The notes beneath the pieces were generated by a model. It was given only the letters and a program-made list of their open reading frames with translations. It did no database searches and was not told the DNA's origin. The translations under genes and the position numbers were made by a program. Below are positions 36,521 to 46,916 of a stretch of 64,000 bases of DNA, piece by piece; the stretch's first letter is position 1, and each line of letters begins with the position of its first letter. This DNA is from Anticarsia gemmatalis (Eukaryota > Arthropoda > Insecta > Lepidoptera > Erebidae), in contig NC_134762.1 in NCBI RefSeq assembly GCF_050436995.1, positions 8,888,167 through 8,952,166 of the forward strand. Direction: 5' to 3'.

Positions 36521-36537
36521 AGATAAGTTAATATAAA
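36521..36537 (+). promoter_or_regulatory. T1 core promoter: GATA site and TATA box
   Basis: AGATAAG (36521-36527) is followed by TATAAA (36532-36537), 60 bp before the T1 ATG. The same pair occurs before T2, T3, T4, T6 and T7. GATA factors are established regulators of insect midgut genes; their binding here is inference. Confidence 0.6.
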
Positions 36538-36591
36538 TATAACTGAATGGCTAAAATGTATTTTATTGTATCATCTGTATTGGAGAGCAAA

Positions 36592-38896
36592 ATGCGTGTG
36601 TTTATGTTACTGGCTGTTTGCTATGCAGCTGTCTCAGGTATGGAAATTATTTCTGAACTATGTCGATTTGTACCAAGTTACATTGACATGCCTACAAACT
36701 AAGTGTTAAAAGCCAACTGTATCTACCCCCTCGTCTGTGAAGCGGCTTCCGGTCGGTCTTGCAAATGCCGCATCTGTGGAGCGACCGGTCGCGAAAATTT
36801 CACCCCTACTGCAAGGGGTAGTTTTTTTTTCATATTTAGGGGTTTATATATAGTTCCCTTTTTAAATCTTACGAAGGCTTCATAAGCAACCAAAATTTTG
36901 TTACTGGACCAAGATTTCGGCCGGTACATGTCATTTAAATATCGTAATTATCGATTGAATCGGACGGATCGGATTGTCGGATCGAACCCACTAAATCGGC
37001 TCCACAGACAAGGGGGTGCGTCTAATTTAGACATCCACAGACGATAGGCCAGATAAATAGCGTAACTACATTACTGAATTCAACTAAATTACTAAATTCT
37101 GTAATACCGTAAAGGTTTCATTTTCAACATTTTTAATACTTTACTTTAATTGATCTAATTGTTTAACATTGCTTTTCCAGCTGTCCCCTTCAATTCTCAG
37201 AGGATTGTAGGTGGTGAGGTGACCACTATTGACAATTACCCGTCCATGGTAGTTATTCTTCAAGGCTGGGATTCTGTGAATTTTCATCAATTATGTGGTG
37301 GTACCATCTTGAATCAACGATCTATTCTCACTGCCGCTCACTGTTTTCGGTAAGTATATAAACAACTAGCTGACTTAGCTTTTGTCACATAAGAGAGAAT
37401 GGGTCATAATTTGCCCCGTTTTTGAAACATTTTTTACTGGTACTCTGCTCCTATTGGTCGTAGCGTGATGATATAAAGCCTAAAGCCTTCCTCAATAAAT
37501 GGTCTATTCGACACAAAAATAATTTTGCAATTCGAACCAGTACTTCCTGAGATGAGCGCTTTTAAAAAGAAACAAAAATACTCTTCAGCTTCATAACTAA
37601 AGATTTATGAGCAGATCGATCTATCGTCAAACATGTGTAGTTGATCTGGACTAAGTATGGCTAGACATTGTAAATGCACAGTGAAAAGGTTTAATATAGA
37701 AATAAGACACGAAAAAAAACAACTGTCATAAATATAAAGACATCTTTTTCTCTTTTTCAATTTTGCCATCATATGCATCCTTTCTTAATAAGTACAGACA
37801 AAATTCCTCTATCAACCTGATAATTCTTTTATTTTTTCAGCCCACTGACTGTCTCAATATACCGCGCTCGCGTCGGTTCAACATTCGCACACAGCGGAGG
37901 CACGCTCCACGCTGCCAGCAGTCTCATAATCCATCCTGACTACCGGACAGACCATGACATCGCTCTGATGCATACTGCCAGTCCCATTGTGTACAGCGAC
38001 GTCGTACAACCAGCTCCTATCGCTGGTCCCAACTATCAGCTACTAGGTGATGAAGAAGTCTGGGCTACTGGATGGGGTGCTATTTACGTAAGTATATGTT
38101 ATTTTACTGTTAATAGACATATAACGGCAAAAAAATATGCAGGTGTGACTGTAAAATCTGGGGAGCTAAGGAAGAATTACGAGACAGATTCGAAGACGAT
38201 GACACTTTACTAGCTGTACGAGCACGAACCTTCGCACATTATATGTATACTTTTTTCCAATATGCCCATAATATATACCATAGCCAATAGGCGCCCGTAG
38301 CCAGTTGCGCTCACCCGTCGGTAAACGATCTGTGGGTTAAGCAAACCTTGGCGCGGTCATTCCATAGATGGGTCACCACATAGTGGTTTTCGAGCTGGGC
38401 GTCTCCGTGCTACGGAGGGCACGTAAAAAGTCGGTCCCGTTTGTTGTCAATTAAGATAACAGTCGTTAAGCCACGTCAAAGGCCTTTCGGGCGGCTTGAA
38501 CAACTTTGACACTAGGTTGACCACTAACCATACGATTAGTAGTAGTAGTCCAATAAGCATCTTATGTGCAGAATAATCTCTTACTTACATATTTTTTATA
38601 CTTTACAGGAAACGGGACCTGTATCTGAAGAACTGCGACACGTTCAATTCTGGACTATCGACCAAGATATCTGCCGTGGAAGGTACAGCGATGACCTTGG
38701 TGACAACTACCTGTGTGTTGGCTGGCTGGATGTGGGTGGTCGTGATCAGTGTCACGGTGACTCTGGTGGTCCCGTCTATCATCATGGTGTAGTTGTCGGA
38801 GTATCTCATGGAGGAATAGGATGTGCCTCTCCGATCTACCCTGGCCTTAATATGAGAGTCTCATATTACTCCAACTGGATCCAGGCTAACGCTTAA
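36592..38896 (+). CDS. Trypsin-like serine protease T1 (S1 family)
   Basis: Four coding exons: 36592-36637, 37181-37349, 37841-38087 and 38609-38896, all GT-AG, with phases 1, 2, 0; 249 residues. Signal peptide MRVFMLLAVCYAAVS, then a short propeptide cut after R23 (SQR|IVGG). Catalytic residues: His69 (LTAAHC), Asp111 (HDIAL), Ser206 (GDSGGP). Cysteine pairs expected for lepidopteran trypsins are present: 54/70, 176/190, 202/226. The specificity residue (chymotrypsin 189) is Asp200, so cleavage after Arg/Lys is predicted. Residues at 214-215 are His221-Gly222 instead of Ser-Trp, an unusual change shared by the cluster. Likely secreted into the midgut lumen. Intron 1 holds an inverted-repeat element, intron 2 a worn Helitron and intron 3 a 5S-like SINE. 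A poly-A signal AATAAA follows at 38905. It is the first of eight paralogues. Confidence 0.92.
36724..37018. mobile_element. Inverted-repeat element in T1 intron 1
   Basis: Left end ACCCCCTCGTCTGTGAAGC and right end CTCCACAGACAAGGGGGT form imperfect terminal inverted repeats of about 22 bp. The interior is richer in GC than the surrounding intron. Superfamily not determined. Confidence 0.6.
37366..37603 (-). mobile_element. Degraded Helitron in T1 intron 2
   Basis: CTAGCTGACTTAGCTTTTG start, ACATAAGAGAGAATGGGTCA body and CTTCAGCTTCATAA end. It lies just 3' of exon 2. Confidence 0.7.
38291..38535 (+). repeat. 5S-like SINE, reference copy, in T1 intron 3
   Basis: The 5' half contains TTAAGCA..., GGCGCGGTCA and GATGGGTGACC in the order and spacing of the 5S rRNA internal promoter region. 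A body with CTCCGTGCT.CGGAGGGCA, AGATAACAGTCGTTAAGCC and the end CACTAGGTTGACCACTAACC follows. About nine copies or fragments occur in the window. The 5S relationship is inference from motif order. Confidence 0.7.
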
Positions 38897-38958
38897 GATT
38901 TTTAAATAAATTGAGAAATGTTTGAAGATGATGAAAATCGTTTTTTGTTTATTTATCA

Positions 38959-39203
38959 CTAGCTGACCCGCGTAACTTTGCTTGCGTCACATAAGAGAGA
39001 ATGAGTCAAATTTTCCCCGTTTTTGTAACATTTTTTACTGGTACTCGGCTCCTATTAATTGTAGCGTGATGATAGATAGCCTATATCCTTCCTCGATAAA
39101 TAGACTATCTAACACTGAAAGAATTTTTCAAATCGGACCAGCAGTTCCTGAGATTAGCGCGTTCAAACAAACAAACTCTTCAGCTTTATAATATTAGTAT
39201 AGA
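38959..39203 (-). mobile_element. Non-autonomous Helitron, complete
   Basis: The CTAGCTGACCCGCG end and ATATTAGTATAGA end define a full copy, immediately downstream of the T1 poly-A signal. Confidence 0.8.
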
Positions 39204-40182
39204 TAAGTATTTTTTAACCCCTAACTGTTCCACTGTTGGGCAAGGGTCTCTTTTCAAACGGAGAAGGGAATATATATATAAGACAAGTAAGGTATCTGGG
39301 TGAAATATGGCCACATACCATTGTTGCGAACTTCATGCATGTTTTACTTTAACTGACACTAGGCGACTAGCAGGGCGCTGGAAGGGTTGACAGGTACGCT
39401 GTTTAGATTCATGCGACACTTGCTACAATTAATGGTCGCGTTATAATATTTCGTGTTTGGTTTGTATATGGTCATATTTTTTGGCCACATATGACCCAGG
39501 TATCTTAGTATACATTTTAAGTAATGTCTTCTATAAATTGCTTAAAGGAAGTGTCCCGCAAGAACTGTTGCGTCAATTGGGTCACAATTATTATTGTTCC
39601 ACATCTGTATAGATTACATCACTTCTAATCTTTAGCAGATTCTGATAACTAAGCGATTAGCAAGTTAATTGATATAAACAAGGCACCGTTCCCATTATGT
39701 TGAACCGATACACATACCAATATTGAACTTAAACTGAACCACTTCCAACGCGGTTTTTATTTCAATGGGTTTTAAAAATATCTGTATTATTATTATTGAC
39801 TAGAAGCCATCCGCGACTTCATCCGTGTGGAAATCTTTCCCGTGTAAATCCCGATATAAAGTAGCCTATGTGTTATTCTGGATTTTCAGCTACCTACATC
39901 CCAAACATCGTAATCGGTTCAGTAAGTAGTATTTGTGTGAAAGAGTAACAAACATTCATACATATTCACTAACTATCGCCGGATTTGAAATCTAATTGGA
40001 CACTTTGCATGTAGAAATGACTAATATTTCTAAAAAAATCAAATTTCTATGACCCGACAAGTGGTTGAATTTTTTTTCGATGTACAATTTCTTCTTCTTC
40101 CTTTTCCTTAATTTACGTCTGGGCGCAAATATTGGAAATCTGGTTGGCGCAGTGTATACGTGGCTTATGAGAATTCTAAGAA
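39204..40182. other. T1-T2 spacer
   Basis: It contains a CCCACTGTTGGGCAAGGG repeat fragment (39213-39270) and a degraded element at 39797-39960 resembling the second Helitron subfamily (CCGCGACTTCATCCGTGTGG, AAAGTAGCCTATGT). The rest is unassigned. Confidence 0.45.
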
Positions 40183-40208
40183 AGATAAGATTAAGTTTTC
40201 AATATAAA
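40183..40208 (+). promoter_or_regulatory. T2 core promoter: GATA site and TATA box
   Basis: AGATAAGA (40183-40190) and TATAAA (40203-40208), 60 bp before the T2 ATG, matching T1 spacing from TATA to ATG. Confidence 0.6.
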
Positions 40209-40262
40209 TGTTGTTGGGATGTCAAAATCTTATTTTTTGTATTATTTTTATTGGAGGGGAAA

Positions 40263-42416
40263 ATGCGTGTGTTTATTTTATTAGCTGCTTGCTATGCAGC
40301 TGTCTCAGGTATGAGTTCTTTTTTATCGTGTTACATGTTTATATTTTTTTTATTAGGCAACTCTCACGCGGTCATGTGAAAACTAAGCAGAGCTTGGACT
40401 ATGGCAACCAAATAACTTATAAACATACTTATTTACTTACTACTACTAAAAAGTAAATAATATTAAGAACACTCTTTTCAATTCTTCTTCACCGTTTGTC
40501 GAAATTAATGCTTTACATCATTTATTATTTATTTTACATTTCTTTCACTAGCTGTCCCCTTCAACTCTCAGAGGATTGTGGGTGGTGAGGTGACCACTAT
40601 TGACAAGTACCCTTCCATGGTAGTTATCCTTCAAGGCTGGGACACTGTGAATTTTTATCAAATATGTGGTGGAACCATCTTGAATCAAAGATCTGTGCTC
40701 ACTGCCGCTCACTGTTTTGAGTAAGTATTGTATTAATTAAATATTTATTTACTGTAGCAAACTGTAACCAATCTAGTGTTCAACTAAAATAATATGGAAT
40801 TTTTCAATAAGTTGTCTTGAAAAATGAATAAAAATATACAAAAACATTTTCTACTAAACTAGTTTGCCGATATCTTGAAATTCTTGACACAATCTCATTT
40901 CGACGATTTGCATAACTGCACGTTTGGCGCAGTGGTTTCAATGGTCACGTTGGTCATGGTTAATTTATTAATATTTGTATGTATTTAGAAGTATATCAGT
41001 AAGTTTATCAGTTGTCTGGTTAGCATAGTAAAAGCTCTACTTAGTTTGGAATCAGATGACCGTGTGTGAGTTCTCCAATAATATTTATTTATTTAACAAT
41101 AAGAAGCCCGTAATTTAATTCAAATTTAACTATAATATCCTATTTTTAATTCCTTCAAATTTTGCTTGGTTGACTTAAAATTTCTATTTTTCAGTCCCCC
41201 TACTGTCTCATGGTACCGTGCTCGCGTCGGCTCCACATTCGCTCACAGTGGAGGTACACTCCACGTTGTAGGCAGTTTCCTCTTCCATCCTGACTACAAT
41301 TACTTTGACCATGACATAGCTTTGATGCGCACCGCCAGTCCCATTGTGTACAGCAACGTCGTACAACCAGCTCCTATTGCTGGTGCTAACTATTTTCTTG
41401 GAGATAACGAAGTGACGTGGGCTACTGGATGGGGTACTATTTATGTAAGTACAGTCTAAGATATCGTCAGCCTAGCTTATCTTCCAACTATATTGGACTC
41501 GGCTTCCAGTCTCACGAATATTTTACATGGAGCGACTGCCTATCGGACCAACCTAGTAACCTGGGTTATAACACGATACCCTTCAGTAAGACTGGTTGTC
41601 AGACTTTCGAGCTCCTGCCTACTGTTAATAGCTGTCAAAGGTCTTTGGAAATGACAGCCTGGACCCACAATTTATCGTGTCTTACGAAACATCATAAATA
41701 TAAATAAATAGATATCATCATGTACATGGAAGAGCAAAACAGTTCAAAGTCGGCAAGCGTTGTTTAACCTAAGAGATCGATCCGTGCAGCTGTTGTTAAC
41801 TAAGCCACGAGCTCCTCAGGTACATTATTGGATAATACCACTATAGAATGTGCATCACAAAATTGTGCGCCGTGGTGGTTGCTTGGGTGAAGGCGCGTAG
41901 GTTAAAAAAGCAGAAGCATATACGAGTAAAGTCCATAACTTTGTCAGGTCAACCGGACCACTATACCTACTTCCTGCATTAACCACACATTTTAATCTGT
42001 GGCTCCACTCCATTTTGTGTTCAGGGTAGCAGATTACCTACTCTACGCGGAATCACATACACTAACTTATTATAATAGAACTCCATATACGTGAAAACTT
42101 CGACTAACTTTATTATTTTATTTCACAGTTAATGGGACCCAGGTCTGAAGAACTCCGTCACGTACAATTCTGGACCATCAACCAGACAATTTGTCGGGAA
42201 AGGTACCGTGGTACTCTTGGTGACAATTTCTTGTGCGTTGGTTGGCTTGATGTTGGTGGTCGTGACCAGTGCCATGGTGACTCCGGTGGTCCCGTCTACC
42301 ATCATGGTGTGGTCGTCGGAGTGTCTCATGGAGGAACGGGATGCGCTTCCCCCCTATACCCTGGTCTCAATATGAGGGTCACACACTACTCTAACTGGAT
42401 TCAAGCTAATGCTTAA
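40263..42416 (+). CDS. Trypsin-like serine protease T2 (S1 family)
   Basis: Exons 40263-40308, 40552-40720, 41195-41444 and 42129-42416; 250 residues. Signal peptide MRVFILLAACYAAVS; activation SQR|IVGG. Catalytic His69, Asp112 (FDHDIALMR) and Ser207 (HGDSGGP). The 189 position is Asp201 in GGRDQC, so trypsin specificity is predicted. The 214-215 pair is His-Gly in GVSHGGTGC. Exon 3 is one codon longer than in T1 (YNYFDHD loop). It is nearest to T1 in sequence and orientation, consistent with tandem duplication. Intron 2 has tRNA-SINE-like traces (GTTTGGCGCAGTGG near 40920). Intron 3 has a dispersed repeat (41469-41822). A poly-A signal AATAAA is at about 42430. Confidence 0.92.
41469..41822 (+). 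repeat. Dispersed lepidopteran repeat in T2 intron 3
   Basis: Motifs TATTGGACTCGGCTTCCAG, CGACTGCCTATC, GACTGGTTGTCAGACTTTC and ACTAAGCCACGAGCTCCT. Related copy at 35630-35830. Common in Lepidoptera by recollection; class not resolved. Confidence 0.65.
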
Positions 42417-42435
42417 GATTAAATAGATAAATAAA

Positions 42436-44049
42436 AATTACGTGTAAAGAGAACTTTGTTTCATTTTCAAATACGAACTCTGAATTAATTGTTTAAACGA
42501 CCTGTAATGTTTTATAGTAGTAATAGTTCAATTAAAGTATCTTTATCTTTTAAACGTATGTTTGAAAAAAGTTACTTACGTTTGGATTTTGAGTATCAAT
42601 ATCAATCGATATATTTACTAGTTTTTAGGGTTCCGTACCCAAAGGGTAAAAACTATGATTATAATTACACTTCTGATAATTACAACATAAGGAATCAAAA
42701 GCCTCTGCTATGTACATTGTACAAGAAGAAAAGAAGTTGTTGTACATAAGCAAAAGTTGCATCATTCCTAAGCTAACAAATTTTCTAGTATGTTTTAAAC
42801 GTACGTTATAACAGTAGTTTAATAGTATCACCGTTAGCATCTCAGAGAACATTCCATTTCCTCTACTTAATAAGATCAAAAGAAATCAATCAAATAATCT
42901 GATTCTCTTAATATTATAATCATTATACAAATACATTTTTCAGATAACACATGATTAATTGTTGATCTAAACAAGAACTGGAAATACCCAATTGAAAATT
43001 ATCTGTGAATTTCGATTGCTACTGATACTTACTAAGATATGATAACTAAATTGTTACTTAGGCTTCAGTTTCCTGTCTACTAGGTTTCTCTGGTTTACCT
43101 ACATTTTTCGGGCGTGTGCGAATGGCCGGCGCGGCGTTGCGTGCGCGTCGAAAGTTTGACTTTTAAAATGTACTACAAAATAGTTTTTACGACGCCCGCT
43201 AGAGGCGCTGTACCAATTGTCATAACTTTTATTTCGATAGCCAGCCAGTTGTCGGTAGTCGATAGAGGTAGAGAATTGTGATACTAGTTAAGCAATATAC
43301 TTCTTAATATTACTGTGCTTTGCAGCAGTGTTTGTTTTACTAGTCAAAAAAGTAGGTATATTATGTTTGTTATTTCTTAGAGGTTCTTATTCTAGATCAT
43401 AATGCGTAAATATTAATAAATGAATCATCTCGAGCGTAGCTGGGGGCATAAGATAGTTTTACTGTAATGTAATGTTTTGAACTAACAATTATTAATTTAA
43501 TCTCGTTATGATACACAAATCTTATTAATCTTTATGCAAGTAAGGTATATTTTTTCTTAGAATAGAATATTATTGAGTCGTAATCTGTTTGGCTACTGGT
43601 GACAAGTCATCATGAATTGCCTTTAAGTCAGTCAGTTGCTATCAATGATAAGCAACAAGTTTGGTTAAGACATGTTTGGTGCGGTCAATTTACGGACAGA
43701 TGACTAAACTTAACTTAAGTACAATAAATTTAGATTTTAGAGCATCATTGACCCAGAAGAGTATGCAGTCTTTTGCTACAACTGCTAGAAGATATGTTGC
43801 ATCAAAACTCTTAACCAGTCAACACTACTATTGACTAGCAAAATCAACCCAAACTACTTTTGACCAGCCTGTTCAGTTACAGGATAGGACAGAATATTTT
43901 TAGATTAAATTAATCGTACATGACGTCGCTTTCTACTAAGTGGTCGACCTATAGCGACACAGCTACGCAAAGTAAGGTTAGCTTTCATATGGGTATATTA
44001 TTTAAATAAGATCAAAAGTTCAATAGCATTTATTTTTAAACACACAATC
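42436..44049. other. T2-T3 convergent spacer
   Basis: T2 and T3 are tail to tail across this stretch. It contains part of a CTACCACTATCGAC-family MITE at about 43155-43285 (CCCGCTAGAGGCGCTG, TTGTCGGTAGTCGATAGAGG). Short ORFs at 42489-42879 overlap on both strands and were not accepted. Confidence 0.5.
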
Positions 44050-45978
44050 TTATCCGTTAGCCTGGATCCAGTTGGAGTAGAATGACACCCTCATGCTGAG
44101 AGCAGGGAAAATAGGAGAAGCGCATGCATTCCCTCCATGAGTGACTCCGACGACCACACCGTGGTGGTAGACGGGACCACCGGAGTCGCCATGGCACTGA
44201 CTTACACCACCAACATCAAGCCAGCCAGTGCACAGGATATTGTCGCCCATGTTAGTGCGGTATCTTTCACCACAAATATCTTGGTTGATAGTCCAGAATT
44301 TAACGTGACGCAATTCTTCAGATCTGGGTCCCATCATCTAAAAAGTAAAAAAGTATGTAAGTAAGAGATTAGCTGCCTTTACAAACACGCTCTATCGCGC
44401 ATGAAACAACAATCGCGCGTGTAAAGGGTGTGTGAGGGGAAGGGAAGAGCGCGCGCCGCGCTCATCTGTCAAGCCTGCAAAGAAAATCGCGAGTTAAGAA
44501 CGCACCGTTATTCCCGTGCGTAATCCTGTTCGCTCCTAAGAAAGCGCGAAAGAGCGTGTGTGTAAAGGCGGCCATTATCATGTGTACACTAAGATGCTTA
44601 TTGGCAAAAAGTACACAACGTGCGAAGGCTCGAACAACTCGTAAGGTGTCAAGGACTCCAGATTTGTCTCTTAATTCTTCCTGTTTTAGCTCTCCAGAAT
44701 TGACAGTCACATCCTACAGTGCTTATTTCTATCTCATCTTATGTTTATCAACAGTACAATGTCATATACTTACGTAAACAGAGCCCCATCCAGTTGCCCA
44801 TGTTTCTTCATTGTCTCCCAGGAAATAGTTGGGACCAGCGATAGGTGCTGGTTGAACAACGTCGCCGTACACAATGGGACTGGTTGTGCGCATCAGAGCG
44901 ATGTCATGGCCTGTCCGGTAGTCGGGATGGATAATGAGACTGCTGACAGTGTGGAGTGTGCCTCCGCTGTGTGCGTATGTGGAACCGACGCGAGCGCGGT
45001 ACCATGAGACAGTCGGTGGGCTGCAAAAACAAAAGAAATATAGGTATTGAGAATCAATGTCTTTCACTGTAAAGAAAATTGAGAGAATATATTGTCACGG
45101 TACGTTTTTTCTGCAGTTTTTGGTCGAGTGTCTTGTTTTTGAACCCAAACTTAACCAGTCATCTAATATGCTCCGAAAATCCACTAAATAATTTGTGTTT
45201 GACAATAGATCGATCTAAATTAGCATATGGTTCCTTCAAACAATACTTACTCAAAGCAGTGAGCGGCAGTGAGAACAGATCTTTGATTCATGATGGTACC
45301 ACCACATCCTTGACGAAAGTTCACTGAATCCCAGGCTTGAAGAATAACTACCATTGACGGGTATTTGTCAATAGTAGTCTCCTCACCACCTACTATCCGC
45401 GGAGAGTTGAAAGGAACAGCTAGAAAAGAAATGTCAAACAATTAGTGAGAGCGATGAAAAAAGTATATCTTCTTCTTCATAATGTATGGTTAGTGGTCAA
45501 CCTAGTGCCAAAGTTGTTCAAGCCGCCCGAATGCCTTGAACATGGCTTAACGACTGTTATCTTAGTAAACAACAGCCGGGACCGACTTTTTACGCCCCCT
45601 CCGAAGCACGGAGACGCCCAGTTCAAATACCACTATGCGGTCACCCATCTATAGAGTGACCGCGCCAAGGGTTGCTTTACCCACAGATCGTTTACCAACC
45701 GGTGAGCGCAAATGGCTATAGGCGCCTCTAAAAAAAAAAAGTATAAAAAAAATGGAAAAGGAAGCCTTTCTTTTTGATAAAAACGCAGCAGTATCAATCC
45801 TGACGTGTATTACTGAATTTTCTGTTTTAAAATCTTCAGTTAGGTTAAATATCAGTTGATACAGTTGGCTTTTAACACATGGTGGCTAAGTTAATATAAT
45901 ATTGTACAAATCTATGTGGCTCAAAAATATACCTGAGACAGCTGCATAATAAACAGCTAGTACCATAAACACAAGCAT
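44050..45978 (-). CDS. Serine protease T3 with Ser at the trypsin Asp189 position
   Basis: Minus-strand exons 45933-45978, 45251-45419, 44774-45020 and 44050-44337; 249 residues. Signal peptide MLVFMVLAVYYAAVS; activation SPR|IVGG. Catalytic His69, Asp111 (GHDIALMR) and Ser206 (HGDSGGP) are intact. The S1-pocket residue is Ser200 in GGVSQC, where T1, T2, T4, T5, T6 and T7 have Asp. In the chymotrypsin fold Ser189 goes with a neutral pocket, so chymotrypsin-like or altered specificity is predicted. The 214-215 pair is His-Gly (GVTHGGNAC). Intron 3 contains a GC-rich MITE and a block homologous to T1 intron 3. A poly-A signal (TTTATT on plus) lies at 44029. Confidence 0.9.
44375..44569. mobile_element. 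GC-rich MITE in T3 intron 3
   Basis: Imperfect 26-bp terminal inverted repeats: left GCCTTTACAAACACGCTCTA, right GAGCGTGTGTGTAAAGGC. The interior has CGCGCGCCGCGC, far above local GC. No coding content. Confidence 0.75.
45483..45728 (-). repeat. 5S-like SINE in T3 intron 1
   Basis: Full-length minus-strand copy, from GTATGGTTAGTGGTCAACC to ATGGCTATAGGCGCC. Confidence 0.8.
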
Positions 45979-46032
45979 TTTGCTCTCCAGTACAGGTGAT
46001 ACAATAAAATACATTTACGCAATTCAACAATA

Positions 46033-46054
46033 TTTATATTAACGTATCTTATCT
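46033..46054 (-). promoter_or_regulatory. T3 core promoter: GATA site and TATA box
   Basis: Minus strand AGATAAGATA (46045-46054) then TATAAA (46033-46038), about 60 bp before the T3 ATG. Confidence 0.6.
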
Positions 46055-46078
46055 TTCTCAGGTCAATCATTGAAAGCA

Positions 46079-46520
46079 CCGTTTACACTACACTTCCGCC
46101 GACTCTTTTAAAACCGGCGACCGTTTGAGTGTTGAAGACGGAAAATTGAAGTTGGATCCGAAATTCTCGCGTGTTTTTTAAAAACCTTCGCCGCCGACCT
46201 AAATGGGCATGGATATATTAAAATAATAATCGCTAGCTTTAACGCGGAAGGAAGACATTTAGATAAACTCTTGCCTCCCTAAGATTTCTTTAAAACGGTC
46301 TTTGAGGTATTGCAGCGTGGACTCAGGCCAAAAATCGGCTGAAAGTAAAATCCATAACTTTTATAAATGCTGAGCGAATGGGTGACCAGCAAAGCCACGC
46401 CTTTCCCTGTTATCGTATTATTTAGTTAGAACTGAAGGCAAAATATCCGCCGAATATATTATATTATGCATGCTTTTTACCGGACTTGTTGATATCGCCG
46501 GTTCGGTGTAGTGGAAACGG
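46079..46520. mobile_element. Inverted-repeat element between T3 and T4
   Basis: Ends CCGTTTACACTACAC and GTGTAGTGGAAACGG are imperfect terminal inverted repeats. The interior is noncoding, with CGCCGACC and CGGCGACC-type GC patches. It sits about 25 bp upstream of the T3 GATA site. Superfamily undetermined. Confidence 0.6.
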
Positions 46521-46646
46521 GGACTTATATCATTTTATCAATAATTTTGTTAATCGTTCAGATATCGATAACATAATATGATTAGAATTGATTCATCTAA
46601 CAGATAACTTTAATAGTATACGGGAATTAACGCGAACACGTTATTT

Positions 46647-46712
46647 ACCTTGAAAAGCCTGACGTTTCGGCACAGGTTGCACTTGCTCTGGTCGCCAGCT
46701 TTTCAAGGTATA
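46647..46712. repeat. Small hairpin 3' of T4
   Basis: ACCTTGAAAAGC and GCTTTTCAAGGT arms around a GC-richer loop (CCTGACGTTTCGG..). It lies about 200 bp beyond the T4 stop. Confidence 0.55.
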
Positions 46713-46916
46713 ATGCCATTTTGCTAGGTAAGTTGGACGGTGTCACCGATTCCGATCCTCGTTCAGCCAAAAATATTGTACTTAATTATACTGCCAAGAT
46801 ATTTTGAGCTAAAGAATGGAAGCTATAGTCAGGAAATCATAAAAAATGACACCGTCGTGTTTCTAATTAAAACAAAAGTTCACATCGTTATCAATTTATT
46901 TTGCCACTTATACACC

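Noticed and set aside
44137..44364. Opposite-strand ORFs rich in Asp/Thr/Val (also at 47028, 53020, 58331, 62825)
   Set aside because: They are antisense shadows of the conserved last protease exon and recur for that reason only.
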